Source: Unio delphinus | Lineage: Eukaryota > Mollusca > Bivalvia > Unionida > Unionidae | Length of the DNA: 64,000 nucleotides | Assembly: GCA_029339505.1 (NCBI GenBank) | Contig: JAQISU010000179.1 | Span: 6,507,501 to 6,571,500 of the forward strand | Direction of reading: 5' to 3' | Part shown: positions 59,647 to 64,000 of the stretch, one piece after another | Numbering within the stretch: the stretch's first letter is position 1 | Layout of the letters: each line of letters opens with the position of its first letter | Position numbers and translations under genes: made by a program | Notes under the pieces: model-generated | Databases searched by the model: none | The model's input: the letters and a program-made list of their open reading frames with translations, nothing else | Told to the model about the DNA's origin: nothing

Positions 59647-60615
59647 TCATGGCTGATAGCACATGTACCAGAATGGCGGAATGTGTCTGATATCATGGAG
59701 CGGTAACATTTGAGAATAACTGGAGCCAGATGTTTCTCCTTGAAAAGCCAGAGAAAAGTTGGCCAGTTGAGGGATTGTGACACTCAGAGGAACAATGTGA
59801 ATGATATGGTACCAGTCTCTGAAAACATGCCACTTGCCCTCGTAAACCTTCAGAGTAGAGGGCCTTCTTGCTCTCGAGATTCTCTCCGCAATCAAAGATT
59901 TAAATTGTTTGTCTTGCAAGGCTGTCTGGACAAGAGCCAAGCTTGAACAAAAAGACGGTCTGGACAGGGGTGGAACACCCCTGGCCGCGGTTGCTTGTGA
60001 ATACTTGTGCTGACTGTAATCTTCCTGGGTAGATCTATCGCCTAGATTGAGTAGATCGGAGACCCAGTAGTTGTTCCATCTGAGAAGGGTAATCAGAACC
60101 ATCTGACAATTCTGACCCCTTAACTTCTGGATTAATTCCAGTACCAAGACCGTGGGAGGGTAGGAGAATGACCACAACCCTTCCCAGCTGATTGATCGAG
60201 CATCCACGACCCAAGCTTCTGGGTCTGGAACCTGTGAGATGAAAGGTGGAGAATTTGCTATTCCACCTTGTTGCAAAAGATCAATCATCGGACGTCTCCA
60301 AAGTGTGTCGATTGGAAGAAAGTCCGATTGATGGAGTGACCATTCTGTGTGTCTGAATTGTACATTGAGGTGGAGATTGTCGAACCAATGTAGAAACTGC
60401 CAGTTCAGATTGCACAGGTCTGGTGATTGGTGTCCCCTTGTTTTGAGGCAAGGCACCACCACAATGTTGTCTGACATAATGAGGGCAGTTTGTAATAAGA
60501 GTTGATCCTGCCCGAAATGAAAGGCATTGATGACAGCCGTTATTTCTGAAAGGTTGATGTGGAAAGGGCTCGCCCCTGGCACCCACGTGTCGCTGACAGT
60601 ATCTAAGTCCGGCAA
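59647..60615 (-). pseudogene. DIRS RNase H and recombinase N-terminal region (still open, 322 codons)
   Basis: Residues 17-90 resemble RNase H of DIRS elements (SPFHINLSEITAVINAFHF, then MSDNIVVV with the Asp-Asn pair). Next comes the DIRS-typical linker with VPDPEAWVVDARSISWEGLW (about 128-147). From about residue 245, RARRPSTLKVYEGKWHVFRDW begins the SAM-like N-terminal domain of the recombinase, which then degenerates. The ATG used is internal; the original polyprotein would enter from the RT. It is the longest intact part of the pol region. Confidence 0.85.
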
Positions 60616-61335
60616 CAGGTGGGCACCCCAACCGTAGGTATTAGTGGCGGAACATACCGTTATCCCCTTGGGGTATCTCCAGAGTAATCCCTGTGGACAG
60701 CCTACAGGGGTTGTGCTATTGACTCAAGAATGATCGTATCTCTGGCGTGAGCATGACTGTTTTCTGGGATCGAAGGGACTTGAAAATGGCGCAATTACGC
60801 TAGCAAAGTCCTTTGTAAAGGGCGCCTAAAAGGACGGCTGAGAGGGATCAAGTCTGCTGCCGCATTGAATAATCCGAGGATCTGCAACTCTCTCGCTAAA
60901 ATGCGCATCCTGTCGGAAACGGACTCTACGAGTGCAATTATCTGGATGATCGCAAACTCGAAGAAGCCTTACCAGATTCAGATCGGGAGAAACTCCACAC
61001 CCAGATGGACCAAAATCCGGATTGGACAGAGATCAGACTTTATCCAGTTCACGAGAAAGCCTATATGACGTAAAGTGATATAAGATCGTTTCTGCCTTTG
61101 AGCAGAGTAGAACTTGACAGATGTTACTGGAGGATGTCGTCCAAATATACTGCCGACGCAATAGATGAAGTCGAGCGGAACAGGGTGACGACGTAATCCA
61201 TAACCTTGGTACTAGCCCAAGGGCTTAAATTTAGGCCAAAAGGTATGACATGGAACTGATAAGCCTAGTCCCGACAAGCACAACGGAGAATGTCCGCAAC
61301 TCGTGGGATAGGGACGTGAAATGTGCGTCGGTCAT
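60616..61335 (-). pseudogene. DIRS reverse transcriptase, 5'-deleted and frameshifted
   Basis: Minus-strand conceptual translation shows YQFHVIPFGLNLSPWASTKV (about 61262-61203), the RT block with PFGL, then AVYLDDILQ with the YxDD active site (near 61130), followed by a stop. In another frame GFLVNWIKSDLCPI and LGVEF follow. The fingers region before HVPIP is missing because Gag sequence runs directly into it near 61335. Dead copy. Confidence 0.85.
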
Positions 61336-62160
61336 ATCTAGCCAGCATATGATGGGGTTTAAGCGACGTGCCCTTCAGACATGCGTCACGACGTATCAGG
61401 TCTAGGTTGGCAGAAGCAGTCAGCGCATTGGCCATGGAATGGTGAGCTGCCCTGTTAACAACCCTAGCTAACCGGGCCGTCGAATCCCAAGCATGTTCAT
61501 TGCCAGATTTATCAGCGATCCTGAAAATGGCTAGGGAGGCTAGATCTAACAGTGAAGACGTAGCGACTACATTTCGAACCAGCTTGGGCTTGGCATTGAA
61601 CCCCATTTAGTCCACTTTATAAGACAATGGAGCAGACATATGGACTGCTGCCATATTTTTATCCAGAGCCGGGACCTCAGTACTGAACGCACCGGAGTGA
61701 GTTTTGTACCATCGACCTGAAAACGACGCTGGTACTTGGCTTTCAGAAAAGAAAAACCTTAGCAATTCCTGGATCCCCTATGCGTGTCGACAGACGGTCA
61801 TTAATTTCCTTAATTTTGTCGACTGGGGAAGGAGGCGGAAGGATAGAGTCTCTTCCCCCTCATCCAGATCGACCGACGCTCTAACCTTATAGTCGGTAAT
61901 GGCAGCAGGAGGTGGAGGGCATTCTGAAGGGGCCAACACCTTATAAATTTCCTCCACTGCGGCTTTGAAGTTGAACTCAGTCCGTTCCATAGTTGGATCT
62001 GCATACCGCTGATTTGCCTGCGACTCATCGCACTCACTATGTACATAATCTTGCTCTGGTAAAGCATCCATATCGGGGTAATGCATACCAGGTGGCATAG
62101 ATGACTCGATTCCATCATCTCTGATAAAGGCATTCACTCTCCCTTGTGGATGAGCTGTTA
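61336..62160 (-). pseudogene. DIRS Gag-like protein, conserved C-terminal part (frameshifted)
   Basis: Segments in several frames match the conserved Gag-like region of DIRS elements: FNFKAAVEEIYKVLAPSECP (about 61972-61913), PALDKNMAAVHMSAPLSYKV then a stop at about 61606-61608, and FNAKPKLVRNVVATSSLLDL, NEHAWDSTARLARVVNRAAH and LDLIRRDACLKGTSLKPHHM (61606-61340). The last frame continues without a stop into the RT block HVPIP. Confidence 0.8.
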
Positions 62161-63998
62161 GCCTATGGACGGCCGGCAATGCCGAATGAATTGATTGGCA
62201 TATGTTTGGCCTGAATGACTGCGACGGGCCGGCTATTACCGGCACCGACCGCTCGAATGGTCGGGTTGGATCGAGAGATTCCTCGCCAACTATCTGTGTC
62301 ATGGTAGTGATATGTAACCGGTAGTACGGATTGACAGACGGAAACATCATTAGAATCTTCGTCAATCCGATTTGTGCGGATTGCGGTATGATAAAAGTCC
62401 CCGTGCTGGTACAGCGGTATAGTCGGATGGACTGGTATAAGACTAAAATCTCCATACGGTTGGACGACCGGTGCCTGTTGGGCTGGACGGCCGGAGCCGG
62501 ATGAACGGTCAGTGCCAGCAAGTGTCGGCTGAAAGCTTGGCTGGATGACCGGTGCCATATGGGCTGAACGGTCATTGCCGGATCGCCCGGTGCTGGTTAG
62601 TGCCGGCGGGAAGATCTGCTGGATGACCGGTGCCATATGGGCTGAACGGTCATTGCCGGATGGACGCCCGGTGCCGGATGTTGCCGACTGTAAGGTAATA
62701 ACAATTACATAATGCTTATGTAGTGCGTCCAGCACTACGCGCCCATCTACCATTCGCTCAGAGGGAATGTTGGTTCTGGTACAGCTTGCATATCTGTACA
62801 GCATACAAGGTGACTTAGATGACGCAATTCTGTCATAATTGACACTTTCACTAAATCTCCCTTGTGGAGAAGCCGTGAACATATGGACGGCCGGCACTGC
62901 CGGCTGATTGAACTGGCGGATGGTCGGCCTGAAAGACCTGTTCTGGTAAAAGCTGTCATATCTGGGTAGCACATACCAAGTGGCATAGATAACTCAATTC
63001 CGTCACCTCTGATAATATCACTAATTCTCCCTTGTTTTAAAATCACACCGTCACGTATTTGACATGACGGGAGGTGTACACCGGCAATACCGACTAATTT
63101 GTCTGGTATATGGTCGGCCGGAATGTCGGCGAAGGTCCGGCTATGACCGGCACCTGCCTCTCGAATGGTCTGATTGGAGGGAGATTCATCTATAACATAT
63201 CTCTCATGGTAGTGATATGTAACCAGTAGTGTAGATTGACTGACGGGTACATCACTATAATCTCCGTAAATCCGATGTACAGCCGGTGCAGGTTGATGCC
63301 GGCTGGAAGACCGGTGCCATTTGGGCTTAACGGTCGTTGCCGGATGGTCGGCCGGTGCCGGTTGATGCCGGCTGGAAGGTCGGCTGGACGACCGGTGCCA
63401 TTTGGGCTGAACGGTCGCTGCCGGATGGACGGCCGGTGCAGGTTGATGCCGGCTGGAAGGTTGGCTGGACGACCGGTGCCATTTGGGCTGAACGGTCGTT
63501 GCCGGATGGACGGCCGGTGCCGGTTGATACCGGCTGGAAGGTCGGCTGGACGACCGGTGCCAATTGGGCTGAACGGTCGTTGCCGGATGGACGGCCGGTG
63601 CCGGTTGATGCCGGCTGGAAGGTCGGCTGGACGACCGGTGCCATTTGGGCTGAACGGTCGTTGCCGTATGGACGGCCGGTGCCTGTCGACGCAGGCTGGA
63701 AGGTCGGCTGGCCGGCCGGTGCCATTTGGGCTGAACGTCCGGTGCCTGTTGATGCAAGCTGGAAGGTCGGCTGGCCGTCCGGTGCCATTTGGGCTGAACG
63801 GACGGTGCCGGATGGACGGTTAATGCCGGTTTGCCTGCTGAAGTGCCGGCTGAACTGACGGTGTCGGCTGGACTGACAGCTGGAAGGCCGGCGAAAGTGC
63901 ATATTAAAATGGATCCAATTGATCCAGCATAGACTCCATGCGTCCTGACTTACAGGCCCGAAAGCCATGTACAGATCTGCGGTGAAATTTACACCCAC
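62161..63998 (-). pseudogene. DIRS Gag N-terminal region, repeat-rich
   Basis: The minus strand is open in long overlapping frames (63998-63327, 63757-62747, 62972-62163). Pro/Ser/Thr/Gln-rich peptide such as FQPASTGTGRPSGNDRSAQM is repeated. The most likely coding frame is uncertain, because the 81-bp repeat is divisible by three and open in several frames. No zinc knuckle seen. Confidence 0.6.
63270..63830. repeat. 81-bp coding minisatellite, about 6-7 copies
   Basis: Unit GCCGGCTGGAAGGTCGGCTG then GACGACCGGTGCCATTTGGG, CTGAACGGTCGTTGCCGGAT and GGACGGCCGGTGCCGGTTGAT. Very GC-rich for this window. Related single units recur at 62460-62690. Confidence 0.93.
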
Positions 63999-64000
63999 TG

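Larger units (their letters stand above)
58319..64000 (-). mobile_element. DIRS-type tyrosine-recombinase retrotransposon, decayed, 5' end outside window
   Basis: On the minus strand the order is Gag, reverse transcriptase, RNase H, tyrosine recombinase, internal complementary region, terminal repeat: the DIRS layout. The 3' end is set at 58319 because the internal complementary region (58590-58690) contains an exact inverse of 58319-58378. GC content is visibly higher than the flanking intron. Many frameshifts and stops, plus a Gag-RT deletion, show that the copy is dead. It sits in a palmitoyltransferase intron, in the gene's own orientation. Confidence 0.92.

Noticed and set aside
63236..63858. 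Two long plus-strand frames of 173-195 codons
   Set aside because: They are antisense to the DIRS Gag repeat; openness follows from an 81-bp unit divisible by three.

Overview
The window looks like animal nuclear DNA, probably from a lophotrochozoan and most likely a mollusc. It is AT-rich, with large introns, GT-AG splice sites, tRNA-derived SINEs, several kinds of cut-and-paste DNA transposon, a DIRS-type tyrosine-recombinase retrotransposon and a heavy load of minisatellites. By my rough count tandem arrays fill about a sixth of the sequence. There is no bacterial gene organisation. Clade placement is inference from repeat style and protein similarity.

Host genes. The clearest gene is on the minus strand: the 3' half of a DHHC palmitoyltransferase of the ZDHHC2/15/20 group. 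Its exons run from 58240 down to about 35603. Exons at 58240-58120, 50585-50453 and 46929-46803 have matching splice phases and encode the end of the DHHC domain, the last two membrane helices, the TTxE-like motif and the PaCCT motif. Three further exons (43442-43362, 43285-43196 and 35723-35603) can each be joined in the same phase and give alternative C-terminal tails. The catalytic DHHC exon must lie beyond the right edge. At the far left, 2-172 is the last coding piece of an unidentified plus-strand gene followed by a poly(A) signal. Two weak plus-strand exon candidates (4522-4672 and 10539-10726) may belong to another gene.

Mobile DNA. Two inverted copies of one hAT-like element (380-2864 and 53315-55541) keep zinc-finger and C-terminal transposase remnants but lack a catalytic core. 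Both are flanked by 5-bp target duplications. A 506-bp hAT MITE (25566-26071, 8-bp duplication) and a 1.38-kb pogo/Tc1-like element (39480-40860, TA duplication) each interrupt a minisatellite. A piggyBac-like inverted-repeat element (34909-35531) lies just past the palmitoyltransferase stop codon. The last 5.7 kb (58319-64000) is a decayed DIRS retrotransposon on the minus strand, sitting in a palmitoyltransferase intron. Its 3' terminus can be placed to the base from the internal complementary region. Two tRNA-derived SINE families contribute at least eleven copies.

Layout. 1-380 end of a gene; 380-2864 hAT copy A; 3012-4005 38-bp minisatellite; 4.1-10.7 kb possible exons among SINEs; 10.7-35 kb intergenic DNA dominated by old dispersed repeats and the 44-bp and 35-bp arrays; 35.6-58.2 kb palmitoyltransferase exons separated by introns rich in minisatellites and transposons; 58.3-64 kb DIRS element.
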